Both the position numbers and the translations under genes were made by a program. The notes under the pieces are model-generated. The model did no database searches. It saw nothing but the letters and a program-made list of their open reading frames with translations, and was not told the origin of the DNA. A DNA stretch of 64,000 bases, from the NCBI GenBank assembly GCA_013399115.1, contig VXAA01000914.1, positions 69,515-133,514 of the forward strand. The letters are read 5' to 3'. Shown here piece after piece: positions 1 through 11,900 of this stretch (within the stretch, counting starts at the first letter, position 1; each line of letters begins with the position of its first letter). This stretch comes from Anseranas semipalmata. Taxonomy: Eukaryota; Chordata; Aves; Anseriformes; Anseranatidae.

Positions 1-1150
1 CTCCGGCGCTCTCCGTGCTCGGGCTCCGGCCGAGCTCGTCGCAGCAGCGAGAGCCACACGCGTCCCCGGCCCCGCTCTCTGCAGAAGCCGTAAGCAGATT
101 GGGAAAAGAGATAAGGGGTAAAATTAAGGGCAGGGTAAAGAAAATCTTTCCTTTGGGCTCAGGAGCATGCATTCCTCTTCGTTTGTGGCGGATTATCCTT
201 TCGTGTGTTGCATTGGAAATGATCCTATTAGCGCTGTGCTATCATGATCTAATTTGCTCCCACCAGAGCTCAGAGCTCTCGCAGCGGCTGAAGCGCCGGG
301 TGGGGAAAGCAGCAGCAGGAGCCTTTTGTGCTTTCCTGGCTGCACGAACAACGCGGCTCGGTTACTCCGTGGCTCTGCTCGCCCATAGACCTGCGTGCAG
401 AGGCCTGAGCTGGACGCTGCGCCTGGCCGAGCCCTCGTGCAGAGAGCCGTGCGTTTGTTTAAGCACAGTCTGGCGTCAGCTTCACAGGCGGGGAAACTGA
501 GGCACGGCACGGGGAAGCAGTGTGTGCAGAGGCTGTGCTGGGGCCGAGGCTGGGGCAGGCGTGTGGGATCCATTCCATGCACCAGGAAGCTGCGGTGGCT
601 TCCTAAGTGAACCCCCATCCCTCACGGGCAGCCGCCGCCGGTTTGGAGCCCGGAGGGAGAGCGGCAAGCGGCGTAGGGAAGTGTCTGCTGCTCCCAGAGG
701 CTTTCTGCGGCTTGCTGCGGCCAACGGCAAACCTCAAATATCCGTCATGGATAGGCGCCGCTGTCCCGTGAGGGCACAGCCACGAGCCTCGCGCTCGCCT
801 CCCTGGAAGCCTCCCGCTGCAAAGCCTCCCCTCGCTGAGCCGGCCGCGGCCAGCGCTGGTTAGTGGCTCACCCCAAACCCCCCTGAGCAGATGCCGAGCA
901 TGGGTGCTACGGTCGTGGCGCACCCCAAATCTCTGCTGAAACCAAGTGGCTGTGCTGGGGTCCCGCTGGGTGCCAGGACCCGGGAGCGGAGGGGACATCA
1001 GCAGGGCCCAGGCCAGTCCCCGTGCTGCTCGTGCCACCGCTCCCCGGCGGTGAGGCTGCGGCTGGCGCCAAGAAGCGCGGGCAGAGCTGGGGAGGCGGGA
1101 GGGGGCGTGCGGAAAACCCCAGCCAGAATGGAAGGTGGGATGGCTGCTGC
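1..1150. promoter_or_regulatory. CpG-rich left edge, possible RIMS3 promoter or 5' noncoding exon
   Basis: The first 90 bases are very rich in CpG, and CpG-dense patches recur to about 1.1 kb, which fits the inner edge of a CpG island continuing to the left. A donor-like GTAAGC sits at 90-95 after a GC-rich stretch, so bases 1-89 could be the end of a noncoding first exon of RIMS3 that splices to the acceptor at 2068/2069. This is inference; no start site can be seen. From about 1.15 to 2.07 kb I see no gene, only intron-like sequence. Confidence 0.3.
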
Positions 1151-2118
1151 TCCCTGGGAGCCAATTAGTGATATTAATGACTAATCCACCACTTGCCCCT
1201 GTCTGCATCCCCTCTGTAACTGATAACTCCGCGAGTTCAGGCGATGCTGGAGCCTGCCTCGTTAGCCCGACCGTGCGGCAGAACCCCCCGCATTGCCCCA
1301 TCCCCAGCTGTAACTTATCCTCTACGTTTGTGGTCGTGCTTCTTGAAAGAGAAATATTTTTCCAGGCGCTGCCTCCGTGCATTATCATAAAGTGGCTTCA
1401 CTTGGCCCACAGTTAATAATTCACCTTTCCCTGGAAGATGGATGCTCCCGTCCCACTGGAGTTTAAATATTCATGGAGAAGGGAAGGAAGCAGGGGCTGG
1501 TTCAGGGGGGCTGGCAGCCACCCCACAGCCTCTGCAGCCAGCGAACGCCCCGGTGCCTGGGCGCGGGGCATCGGCACGGGATGAGCCTTGGTGTGGCCGG
1601 GGGCTCCTCCAGGCCCCCTCCACTGTCAGGGCTTCAAGGTGGGTGCCAGCAGCAGCCCAATGCAGTTTGCTGGGCTGGGGCTGGATCCGGCCCCGTGGCA
1701 GGCAGCCATCTCAGGGCGGAGCAGTGGCACTCGCGGAGCAGCACGTAGGGATGCTGCAGCTGCTTTTTGGAGAAGGAGGCGCGCGGGAGGAACTTGGCTG
1801 GATGCAATTTCCCCTGGACACCCCCAGCAGGGGTGGATGGGGCCGTTCCTGAGCCTCAGGGCACTGTCCTGCCCCTGGCCATCAGGGGTTGCAGGTCTGG
1901 GGTGGGGACAGGCGGTCCCGACATGCTGCGCCGCCTGAATTTCCTGGCTGTGTAAGTGCCTTGGAGGGACCGTCCATCCCCGCAGGGGCTGCGCTGGGGG
2001 GAGCGCGGTGACATGCCCAGTGCCACCGCCGAGCTGATCTTGATATGTCCCCTGGCTTCCCCCTGCAGCTGATCCCACCCAGCAGAGCCGGGGGCGGCGA
2101 GCGAGCCAGCGTCCGACC

Positions 2119-5100
2119 ATGTTCAACGGGGATGCGAGCTCCTCCGCAGCCAGGAATGTCGTCCGCAGCTCCAGCATCAGCGGCGAGATGTACAGCATCG
2201 AGAAGAGCGTGCGGGGCAGCGCCGACTCCGTCAGCATCATGGCCAGCAAGAAGCGGCGCTCCAGCCTGGGCGCCAAGATGGTGGCGATCGTGGGGCTGTC
2301 GCAGTGGAGCAAGAGCACGCTGCAGCTCAACCAGAGCGGTGAGCGGCCGCCGGCCCCGCGGGCGCTGCCAACCCCGGCCCGTTGCCTTTAGGAGAGGTGC
2401 ATGCTCCCGAGTGCCCAGATCCCATGATTTGCAACGGCCCTGCCGCCCATTTCTGATTAAGACGCCCCAAAAAAGCCCATTGTAAATCCCTCCCAGCACA
2501 GCCGTGCCTCTCCAGGTGCCGAAATCATTCGCAAAGCTGCGCTGGAGCTCTGCCGCGTGGGCTCGCTCTTGCCGTGGCCCCACCGCAGGGATGGGCTGCG
2601 GGCAGGCAGGGGGGGAGGTAACTCGGAGAAAGGACTTGTCAAGTCTTCTGGCCATGGGAAATATTTAAATGCTTAAAATAGCTTTTCAAAAGGCAGGGGA
2701 AGCAAAAAGCTCATTTTAGTGCAGGCTTTTTCTCTAGTCATTGCTTTTTTATTATGGTTCTTGTTGGCATGTCATGATTCAGTAGACATTCCATAAAGAG
2801 AAGAGTTAATTTGGAGCCCTCCAGCCCCGCACATCCGAGATGTGATGGAAGGGTTGTAATTATCCCAAAAAGCCAAGCAGAGTGCCAGCGCCAGGCAGGA
2901 GTGCACCTGGGGACAGCAGGGCTGGACCTCCCTGGCCAGTGGAGCATCCATGGGCTCCTCTCAGCGCGCGGCTCCAGAAGCGAGCAGGCTGTGCCGGGGT
3001 TTGTGTTCAAGCCGGCGTTTGCCAGTTCTGGCCCCCCCTGCCCGCAGCCCTCCTGACTCACCCTAAAAGACCCAAGAGGGTTGGTGGGTTTGTATAAAAA
3101 ATGACGACAATGGTCACAGCATCCTTCCCGCTCTGCTGGAGGCACTCGGGGGGTGTCAGGGATCAGCCTCGTGGCACCGGGCAGTGGGTGGGGACTGGGG
3201 GTGCTGCACCAGTCTCACAGCTGGAAGAACACCAGAGCAGGGACCAGTGCTTGGGGTTGGGGCAGGAGCCTCAGCGCCCGCCTTGTCCCGGGGCCACCAG
3301 AGCCCTGCTTTGGGGCCGGCTGCTGGAAGCCGTTTGCTGGGGGGAGCATCGCGGCAGTGCCTGGCTGAAAGCTCCGACAGTCAAACGCTCTCTGCACAGG
3401 TGAGCGCAGGCGCCCAAATCTCCATCCTGCCCTGCACCTGGCTGTGCAGAGCTCCCACAGGGGCGTCCCTAAATCAGCACAGGACAAACCCGATCCCCCC
3501 GGGCTGGCCATGCTGCAGGACTGGCACATGCATGCTGGCATGCTGGCACATGAGGCACTCACCCCCCGCAGAACAGGGACATTGGCACACATCAGTGGGG
3601 CCCTGGGGATTTTGGAGGCTGGGAAGCGGCTCTGCGGCATTGCAGGCCAGGCACGGGGCTGGGATGGAGCCAGCACCTGATGGCCGCGGCTCCCCGGGCT
3701 CACCCCGCACCTCTGCTTCCAGAGGGTGGCCCCAAAAAGCTGCGCAGCAACATCCGGCGGAGCACCGAGACCGGCATCGCGGTGGAGATGAGGACCAGGG
3801 TCACCCGGCAAGGCAGCCGGGAGTCCACCGATGGCAGCACCAACAGCAACAGCTCCGACGGCACGTAAGGACCGGCCGGCGCGTGAGCACCCGCGGTGGG
3901 GTGGCGCGGGCTCCCCGGGGCCATCGGGGCGCATGCCCCGTGTGTGTTGCAGCTCCGCGGCAGCCCCCGCTCCATCCCGCACAGGTTCATCTTCCCCACC
4001 ACGCGGCTGGGCGCCGAGAGCCAGTTCAGCGACTTCCTCGACGGGCTGGGGCCGGGGCAGCTGGTGGGGCGGCAGACACTGGCCACCCCCCCGATGGGTG
4101 AGTGCTGGCAGGGGGGGCTCCGCGCCGCGCCCAGGGCTGGGGCTGGGGGCAGGCACGGGGCTCGGGCAGCACAGGGGGAGGCTCCGATGCTCCAGTGGCT
4201 GGGGCTGCCGCAGGGAGGATGCCACGTGCACTGGCCCCGGGCAGGGTCCTGCCTCGGGGGCCATCCCAGCAGCATCTCTCGCTGCCGAGCACGTGCCGGG
4301 GCCGTGCATGGCTTGCGCATGCTCCTGCCCTGCTGCTCCCACCGCCAGCTCTGCCAAGGGAAGGGGATGTCCCTGAGTGGGGCGCAGGGCCGCGGGGTGG
4401 GACGCAGCAGCTCTACCTTTTCCTGAGGCCTCTTTGCTCCCCACAGGGTGGGCAGCATGGGGCAGCCCCAGGTCTTTGGCCCTGGCTGCGAGGCAGCTGC
4501 TGGCTTCACCCTATTTTTGTTCCCCTTCGGCCCTTTTAAATCCAAAGCGGCTGCAGAAAGTTGTGCCCCAGGGCTGCGTTTCTAGCCAGCATCCCCAGCT
4601 GCTCCCAGGGCACCCATGTCCTGCCTGGGGACTGGGGAGAGCAGACTGACCACGGCCCCCTCCTGCCCCCAAGTTCCTGCAGCACAGTGACCCGGACCCA
4701 CCAGCCCCACACTATGTTCCCAGCGGGACAGCAGAGAAGGGAAGGGGGCAGTTGGACCCCTCTGGGTTGCCCCAGGGGGGACACCGCTGGCGTTCCGTGG
4801 GATGATGTCCTGCAGTGCCTGCAGCACACTGAAGCCCTGCGGTGCTGCCGTTCCCCATCGTGCCACCAGCTCGTTCCTCTCCCCCCTCCACCATCTCCTC
4901 GCGCAGCCCCGGGGCTGAGCCTGACCTGCTGTTGAAATGCCGAGTGTGTTTTGAGAACATCCAGGTTCATCTCCTTGCTATTAAACCCTGCTGGGACATC
5001 AGCATGCCCCTCCCCTCTCTCCCCTCCCCGGGGCCACAAGGCAGCGAGTGACGGGGACGCGGCGGCTGCGCGGCCAAGGGACACGCGTACGTACGAGCAG

Positions 5101-6287
5101 GACAGCGTAAGTGGGAGCACAACTTCGTCGCCAGCTCACCAGGTGCCTGTTCGTGTTTCCTCCTGCTGCTGCGGGGCTGGACCCCAGCGAGACCCCTGGG
5201 ATGACAGCGGGGCCGGGTGCCTGGCTCCGTGCCTCTGCCCCAGCCTCTCCTGCGGGCAGGGAGGGGGCAGGAGGTGGCCATGCCCCGGTCCCTCCTAGCT
5301 GCTCACATCCAGCTCTTCACGGCTGTTCGGCTTCATCCTTCCTCCAGATCCACGCCTGTTGGCGGGATGCTCAGGGCGCTTTCAGCTGGGTGCTGAGGAT
5401 GGGGGGCAGGCGGCGGGGTGAGGGTGCAGGGGGTGCCAGCACTTCTCCCAGTGGCTGGGGAGAGGCAGTGGGGACCATCCCAGCCCCGGGCTGCGGCTCG
5501 TCCCTGGTGGGAGCTGGGCAGGGAGGGTGCTGAGCGCGTCCCTTCTCCTGGCCAGGCGATGTCCACGTCGGCATGGCTGACCGCAGCGGGCAGCTGGAGG
5601 TGGAGGTGATTCAGGCAAGGGGCCTCATCCCGAAGATGGGCTCCAAATCCATCCCTGGTAGGTGGCTGGGGAGGGATGGGGATGGAGACGGCACCGTGTC
5701 GGGACAGCCACAGAAACCTGCTCTGAGTCGGCGTTTCTCTCCCCTTTCCCAACGCAGCCACCTACGTGAAAGTTTACCTGCTGGAGAACGGCGTCTGCCT
5801 GGCCAAGAAGAAGACCAAGGTGGCGAAGAAAACCTGTGACCCATCGTACCAGCAGGCCCTGCTCTTTGAGGAGAGCCCCCAGGGCAAAGTCCTGCAGGTG
5901 ACCTCCCCGCGCCTTGGGGACAGGGGGGGAGCAGGGGCAGGAACCCAGTGTCCCCACCACCATCCCACAGCCTCCCCGTCCCAGCCACGGCAGCCACTGG
6001 GCTGGGCGCACCGAGCTGGCCGAGGTTCCCCAGACCCCAAGGGCAGCTCCGCTAACGCCGCCTCTGCCCTGCAGGTGATCGTGTGGGGCGACTACGGGCG
6101 CATGGACCACAAGTGCTTCATGGGGATGGCGCAGATTGTCTTGGAGGAGCTTGACCTCTCCAGCACGGTCACGGGCTGGTACAAACTCTTCCCCACCTCC
6201 TCGCTGGCCGACTCCAGCATCGGGCCCCTGGCGCGCCGCCTCTCCCAGTCCTCCCTGGAGAGCTCCACCAGTCCCTCCTGCCCGTAG
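2119..6287 (+). CDS. RIMS3: RIMS3, gamma-RIM presynaptic protein (spliced, 6 coding exons)
   Basis: Coding exons are 2119-2338, 3723-3864, 3985-4097, 5556-5657, 5758-5897 and 6075-6287. They join in frame through GT-AG introns to 930 bases, giving 309 residues; human RIMS3 has 308. The first coding exon starts at an acceptor (2069) with 50 bases of 5' UTR. The protein opens MFNGDASSSAARNVVRSSS, then has the KKRRSSLGAKMVAIVGL block, the RSTETGIAVEM block and FPTTRLGAESQFSDFLDGLG, followed by one C2 domain (C2B) from about residue 159 to 285, ending WYKLFPTSS. Gamma-RIMs are short RIMs lacking the Rab3-binding, PDZ and C2A parts. By family knowledge they act at the presynaptic active zone and modulate voltage-gated calcium channels and vesicle release. 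The N-terminal block separates it from its paralogue RIMS4. It converges with SMAP2 on the right. Confidence 0.96.
5556..6287 (+). CDS. RIMS3: RIMS3 C2B-domain exons (last three coding exons)
   Basis: Exons 5556-5657, 5758-5897 and 6075-6287 encode the C2 fold. Recognisable strands are GQLEVEVIQARGL, YVKVYLLENGVCLAKKK, QGKVLQVIVWGDYGRMD and a C-terminal tail ending RRLSQSSLESSTSPSCP. C2B domains of RIM proteins are known not to bind calcium. The lysine-rich stretch AKKKTKVAKK matches the basic strand seen in family members. The exon joins fall in codons for Gly, Ala and between Gln and Val. The preceding exon (3985-4097) ends in ATG G and is completed by GC at 5556. Confidence 0.93.
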
Positions 6288-7377
6288 CGGCAGCTCGGTG
6301 GGAGAGGCCGTGCGGGGAAGGAGACGTCCTGACCTACCAAAACTGTCATGGATGGCTGTAAATATCCCGTCCTTTTTTTTCCTTTTTTTTTTTTTTTTAA
6401 ATCTCCTTCCCGAAGCAAACCTGCTCCCAGCACGCTCCTCCCCGAGCGAGCGCAGGGAGCGAGGCCGTGCGCTCCGAGGCAGGGGCAGCGAAGCCCCTCG
6501 TGCCGCAGGGCGGGGACCGCGACTGCCGGCCCCGCTGTCCCAGCGCCCCGGGCACCGCACCACATCGGGGCGAGAGCATCCTGGGCTGCTTCATTCAGCG
6601 CCGCTGCAAGTAGCATGACGACCAGATTTCTTTTCCTTCGATTTCGTTTCCTTGCCTCCGAGGAAAAGGTAGCTTGTCAAGGAAAAAGACTTAGAAGAAA
6701 ATCCAACTCAGCACTACTATTTTTTTTTTTTTCAAGGAATGTAGCATCTTCTATTATGTAGCTTGCCACGTGCTAACAACACACTCACTCTCTGCAATAT
6801 CTAAGGGACTCCGGGCTGGCCGGAAACATCTGCCCGTCACCTCCCGTTTGTTAGTTTTCTGACACGGATCCTGCAACACTGAGCAAGCAGTCCTGGTGAC
6901 CGTTTCTCTTTTTTCTTTTGGTAGCGTTTAGCCTGTGACCAGTGACGTTGCCAAAGCGCCAGAGAACAGAGGCGCACTGCACCTCACACGACCATACGCT
7001 GGTCTTGTCCTCGTGCTTCGCCACCGACCGTGGTCTTGCGCGGCCAAAGCGAGACCCAAAACGCAAACCCCGCGACGCCTCGCGTGGCAGCGGGCGCCCT
7101 GGGGGAGCAGCGACGCGGTGACACCGGCCGAGCGCCTGCCGCCCGGCACCCCCTTCCTCCACTGCCCCTGGGCGAGGCCAGGGCCGCTCTCCCCAGACCT
7201 GACCCTCCCGGGGGGGCCGGAGCTGCAGCACCACGCGCCCCCCCCTCGCTCCCGGCCCGTGGGTACGCTGCAGGGAGCATCTCAACAGCAGCTTCTGCTG
7301 ATCTGGAATTAGGGTGATGAGAGGTTACGAACAAAGGACTCGATGCTTTGACTTCGTTATCAGGATGAGTGTTTGGG

Positions 7378-7417
7378 TTTTTTTTTGTTTGTTTGTATGT
7401 TTTGTTTGTTTGTTTTT
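7378..7417 (+). repeat. T/TTTG-rich simple repeat in the RIMS3 3' region
   Basis: T-run followed by degenerate GTTT units. Simple repeat, presumably within the RIMS3 3' UTR. Confidence 0.75.
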
Positions 7418-8904
7418 AAAGCAGCATTTTGGTTCCCCCGAGGGACCAGTTCTTGTAGCAAAACCGAGAATTACGGAAGCTTTTTTTGAAGGTGCCTAAT
7501 GAAATTTGCTGAAACTACTCAGGGGAGACACCACTAGAAACTCTGGTTTCTTCGTAAAATACACTTAACACAATGACTGTCCTGAAGGCTCAGTTTCCAA
7601 AAGAGAGGGGAAAAAAAAAAAAAACCAACCACAACACACCAAAAGATGAGCAGTCTTGAGACTGGAAGAGAACAAAAGGTTAATGGGGAATTTCTACTGC
7701 CCAGACGGCTCTGACCTTCAGTCTGTAACACAAATCAACCAACAGCACAGTTGGGATTTTTTACAGTTACCTGTTGGCGAAGCAGAGGAGTTCACAATGC
7801 ACAGAGCACAACAAAAGCAACCTGTGGTTCTCCCGGCGATGCTGGGAACGACAAACCAGCTCGAAGCTGTCGTCACAAAGGAACAAAACCAAACCTGAAG
7901 GAATAGACTGTTGTAACGAAGCTGTCCCCTCGCTAAACAGAACCAGGGGGCAGCGAAACCCCACTGCCCCGCGGCTGTGTTACCCCACACCGCGATTTTA
8001 GCATCACCGTGTCAAGGAATTCCAGCTGCTACCGCGTACTTCAGATCTTTGCCAGATCAGAATCACTGCAGACCTCTGAGAGCAGACTGGGCACTGCTGA
8101 CCAAGGGGGGCAGGGGTCTGCTTCGAGACCCCAGCGCCCACCCCGCAAAGCATTAGAGCGGCGGGCGCGCATCCAGGCACCGGTCGCTGAGCCACGCGGA
8201 GCACGGGACCGCGGCACGGGCTGGCAGGCTGAAGCGGTTTGAGGAAGCGAGCTCGGTGCCCTGCTCCCTGCCACAGGCATAAACAAGGGGCCGAACACCG
8301 CGTTCCTTCCAGAGCACGCAGCAGCTATATGAGGTCAGTGACGCCTGGGCTAGGCTAAACGTTCCCTGCCCCACGTGCTGGATTTTTGAACGTACATGAG
8401 GGAAGGCATCTCGAGAGGAAAATCTTCTTCCTCTAAACTAATGCTATTGCTTTACCAACCCAATTTCAATGGAAAAAAAGGAAAGCCTGCCTTTCTCTCA
8501 GCAGTGGGACAATGACCACATCCACAGGGAATCGAGACAGCAGCATGGGCAAAGCCTGGAGCTCTGCAGGGATTTTCTGCTCACTGGTTCAGACATGGCA
8601 CTGGCTGTGTAGTTCTCCAGCGAGTTTCGGAGCTTTACTTCTCCCCCCGAGCAACACAGCACTTTTACTGAGATCCAGAACAGCAGCTGAAGGGATGCAG
8701 GAGCACGGAGCCGGCCGGGTGTGCACCCACAACAGCTGCCTGAGGTCCAGCAAAGCCTCGCTGGTTCTGCGGAGCCTGAAAAACCACCCGCGGCTGGCAC
8801 CTGGGAAGCCCAGCACCCAGCCCGATGAACGAGCGTCTGAAAGGCGTAGCTGGGTGCTCCAGGGAGCATGGAAAACCCAAATACTTTGGCTTATTTTTAT
8901 CATT

Positions 8905-8910
8905 AATAAA
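8905..8910 (+). terminator. Candidate proximal polyadenylation signal of RIMS3
   Basis: A canonical AATAAA hexamer in ATTAATAAACTG context, 2.6 kb after the RIMS3 stop codon. It is the first canonical signal I noticed on the + strand after the gene. Confidence 0.4.
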
Positions 8911-8930
8911 CTGATAATGCATTGGAGGAT

Positions 8931-11900
8931 AATGGTCTAGCCAGGATCAGAACTAACTGAACCCCAACTCTTTTTCAGTGGTGTATTCTTGTCTGCTGCA
9001 ACGCGATGGGTTCGTGGGAGCGACTCCTCCTGCTCATTGAGACCGGCAAGGTGGAGCCACCATGCCAGTGACTTCAAGTGATTGCCATTACTCGCCAGAC
9101 ACCGAAACCCATCCAAACCTTAACTTCTTCACTCTCAGCACTATGTATCCAGTCCCCGCAGGGAGCTGGTGCTCACTTCTGCGGGGAAGCATCTGGGTCA
9201 CAACCCACCTTACACTCGCGTGGAAAAACTAAAAAGGGAGAAGCGACCGAAGTGTGTCATGTTTACATTGCAACGTCAGCTCCTTCTCATTTCTGACTGC
9301 ATGAGCCGTGCATCAGACATTTCCCCCACTCAAACGAGAGCAAAACAGCCGAGTCACCCCGCTGCTTTCTACATGTGCCACCAGAAAAACCACAAGCTTC
9401 TGGACTCAGGTTTTTTCTGGGGGAATGTTTTATTGCAAAGGGCATTTTTTGTGTACTATATGATTTGCAAGAGGTGGTTGCACTGACTAGGCGTTATGCA
9501 TTAGATTGTTTCATCTCCTTCCTCCACCCTCCATCAGGAAAGGAAATTCAGGCCATTCTACTTTCCAGATATTTTCCTCCAGAAAAAGTTATTAACGTTA
9601 AGCCAAATAAGCTTTGCAGTCCATTTTATACCCAGCACTCCCAGCAGTAAGTCAGCAGCAAGCGTCACCCACCTGAGACACAGATGATCTTACTATAGCA
9701 CAGCTGACAGAGCAGCTTACATTGGTATCAGAACCAAGGTGCTCTAGTTAAGTAACAAGGGTGGATTTTGTCAAAATAGCCTTGAAATGATACTTAAACA
9801 TCCCCTAAATTCCCGTCAAAAAGCCAGTCACAGCCACGCAGCAAAGCACAGAAAATGCATGATTTCATGCATTAGCCTAAGTTACCCCTGGGTTTTCTAC
9901 AAGCCAGGGATGGGCTTTATTTGCCAAACCTGAGCAACTGAACATTTCCTAGGGCACCAGAAGGCAGGCCAGGCTTCTGGGCACAATCAGAAATTAGTTC
10001 CCATTTCATCAGCTTCACAGCATGTTGAAAACATGGGGAGAGGATGCTCAGACATAGAGTTGTCCTGAAACCAAGTGAGATACAGAAACAATGAACTTGC
10101 TTACAATCAGATAACTAAACCTATTAGGCGGCTTTGGAAAATCCCACAGAGCAACAGAGATGGTGGGAAGTATTCCTTCCATGGCCACCTTTTCCACCTC
10201 TTAAAACCTTTTCTGCAGAAACAGTTAAAGCATAGCACTTGGCTGCAAATAGGAGACCAGAAATTCCTGCAGGAGAGGGGCCAGGATCACCATTGCTGGG
10301 AGGGAATCACTCCTGTTCAACATCTTACGAGGCTGCACCCAGTGACATGCTTGACTAAGTCTCGTATTTGTACGTGTTGGTGCACATCAGTGTGTGAGGT
10401 TCACACGTTTAAAATCCTTTGCTTGTTTCAGTTGGCTTGGAAATACCTAGCAGCAGTGTACAATTTGAGGGTCTGTACTGATATAAGGCCATTTACAAGA
10501 ACAGCACTGGTAATGTTTTTCCAGGCAAAAAGAGTCCACCTATTTTCTTCCAGTTGACTCAGACACTTCTTCCCAGATTGATGTGAAACACTTGGACAAT
10601 GCACATCTGTAAACTTCCTTAAGGGTGTGCATTTGGTTACTGATTTGGAAAATAACTGCATTTTAAAGGTCAAGGAACAGTGTTCAGGCGCCGTTCTTCT
10701 CAATGGCTGAATCCAAAGTCTAAATGTGTTTTGCATCAGAGATGGAAACAGATTAAGAGCTCGCTCTGCTTTCCTTTAGGTTTTCATGCCTCTAGACAGA
10801 TTTCTAAAATTACCTTCAGTAAAAGCAAGGTTTGCATCCCGTGATGTGCCAACGGCCCCTTCCAATGTTTCTTTAGTGAAGCTGTTTCAACTGGAAGTCT
10901 TCCTCCTACATCATGTTCACAAGCATAGGAAACACCCCCCACATCTGGTTGTTAGAGGTGCAACAGTTATGTTTAGGAGCTTAAAAGAAGGCTGCAGAAA
11001 TGACTGCTTATGGTAAAAGAACCACCTGCAATAAGCACGTTCTGGAACCAGTGGGGTAAAGTAGTGCTACGTGTAACAGCCAGTTACACAAAACAGACCG
11101 AGTGACCAGTGGTGATAATGCTCCACCTAGGCAGTCACCTTAGCTGAACTAGTCCATATTTTGTGAAGGTTTAGGTTTTAAAGGCAGACTTGGAAAAATG
11201 TACAGTAAAGGGCATAAGTGTCTGTCTTGCTGTCTGAATAGCCGCCACACTGTTAAACCCCCGATCGTCTGCCCAGGGCACAGACACCAGGACCGAGCAC
11301 AGTAGCATCCCGGGATCCGGGAGAAAGCAGCTTGGGTTAGCAACTGCCACTGAGACCCAAGAGCTGGTGTGACCACTGTGCCTGGCTGGAGCTGATTATT
11401 GGTATACCTCATTCTTTTATTTTTTTCCCCTCTTTTTTTTTTTTTTCCCTCTTTAAGAACCAGAGCTTAGTGCACTACCACATTCAGGTTATTTTTTGTT
11501 GTAATTGTGCAATGAAGAGCAATTATTTGGGGGTGTGCATTTACCACCTGCTGCAGCGAGCCCAGCCCTGCACTTGCACTACCAGCCGCTGGGCTGGAGG
11601 GCAGGGAAGCGAGAAGCCAGAGCGCTTCGCTGGAGGGAGCGATGATCCGGCAGGGCAGCAGGCACCCCCTCATCTCTCCTGTTAAAAAGCAGGTGGATAA
11701 ACAGCGCCCAAAGGCTACCCATAGCCTGACACACAAAGGCGTGCCAGCCCTGCACCTCCCAAAAAAGGGCCAGCAATGAGGTGAGCATCTCAGATGCGCA
11801 AAGCTGAGCACAGCGCTGCCGCTCTTGGGGAGTGCGCATCCCGACGTCACCTCTTGCCAAAGGCTTCTCCCTGGAGGGGAAGCCCCAGGAGCACGCAAGA

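Larger units (their letters stand above)
6288..8930 (+). other. RIMS3: RIMS3 3' UTR, proximal form
   Basis: Sequence after the RIMS3 stop codon contains no credible coding exon. It holds poly-T tracts (6373-6398 and 6720-6733), a TTTG-rich run (7378-7417), an A-run (7609-7624) and a CpG-dense patch (about 6940-7280). The first clear AATAAA on this strand is at 8905-8910, so a proximal 3' end near 8.93 kb is plausible. Mammalian RIMS3 transcripts are known to have multi-kilobase 3' UTRs. The extent is inferred. Confidence 0.45.

Noticed and set aside
2119..6287. RIMS4 as an alternative identity for the first gene
   Set aside because: The MFNG N-terminus, the KKRRSSLGAKMVAIVGL block and the SLESSTSPSCP tail match RIMS3; RIMS4 has a different N-terminus and tail.
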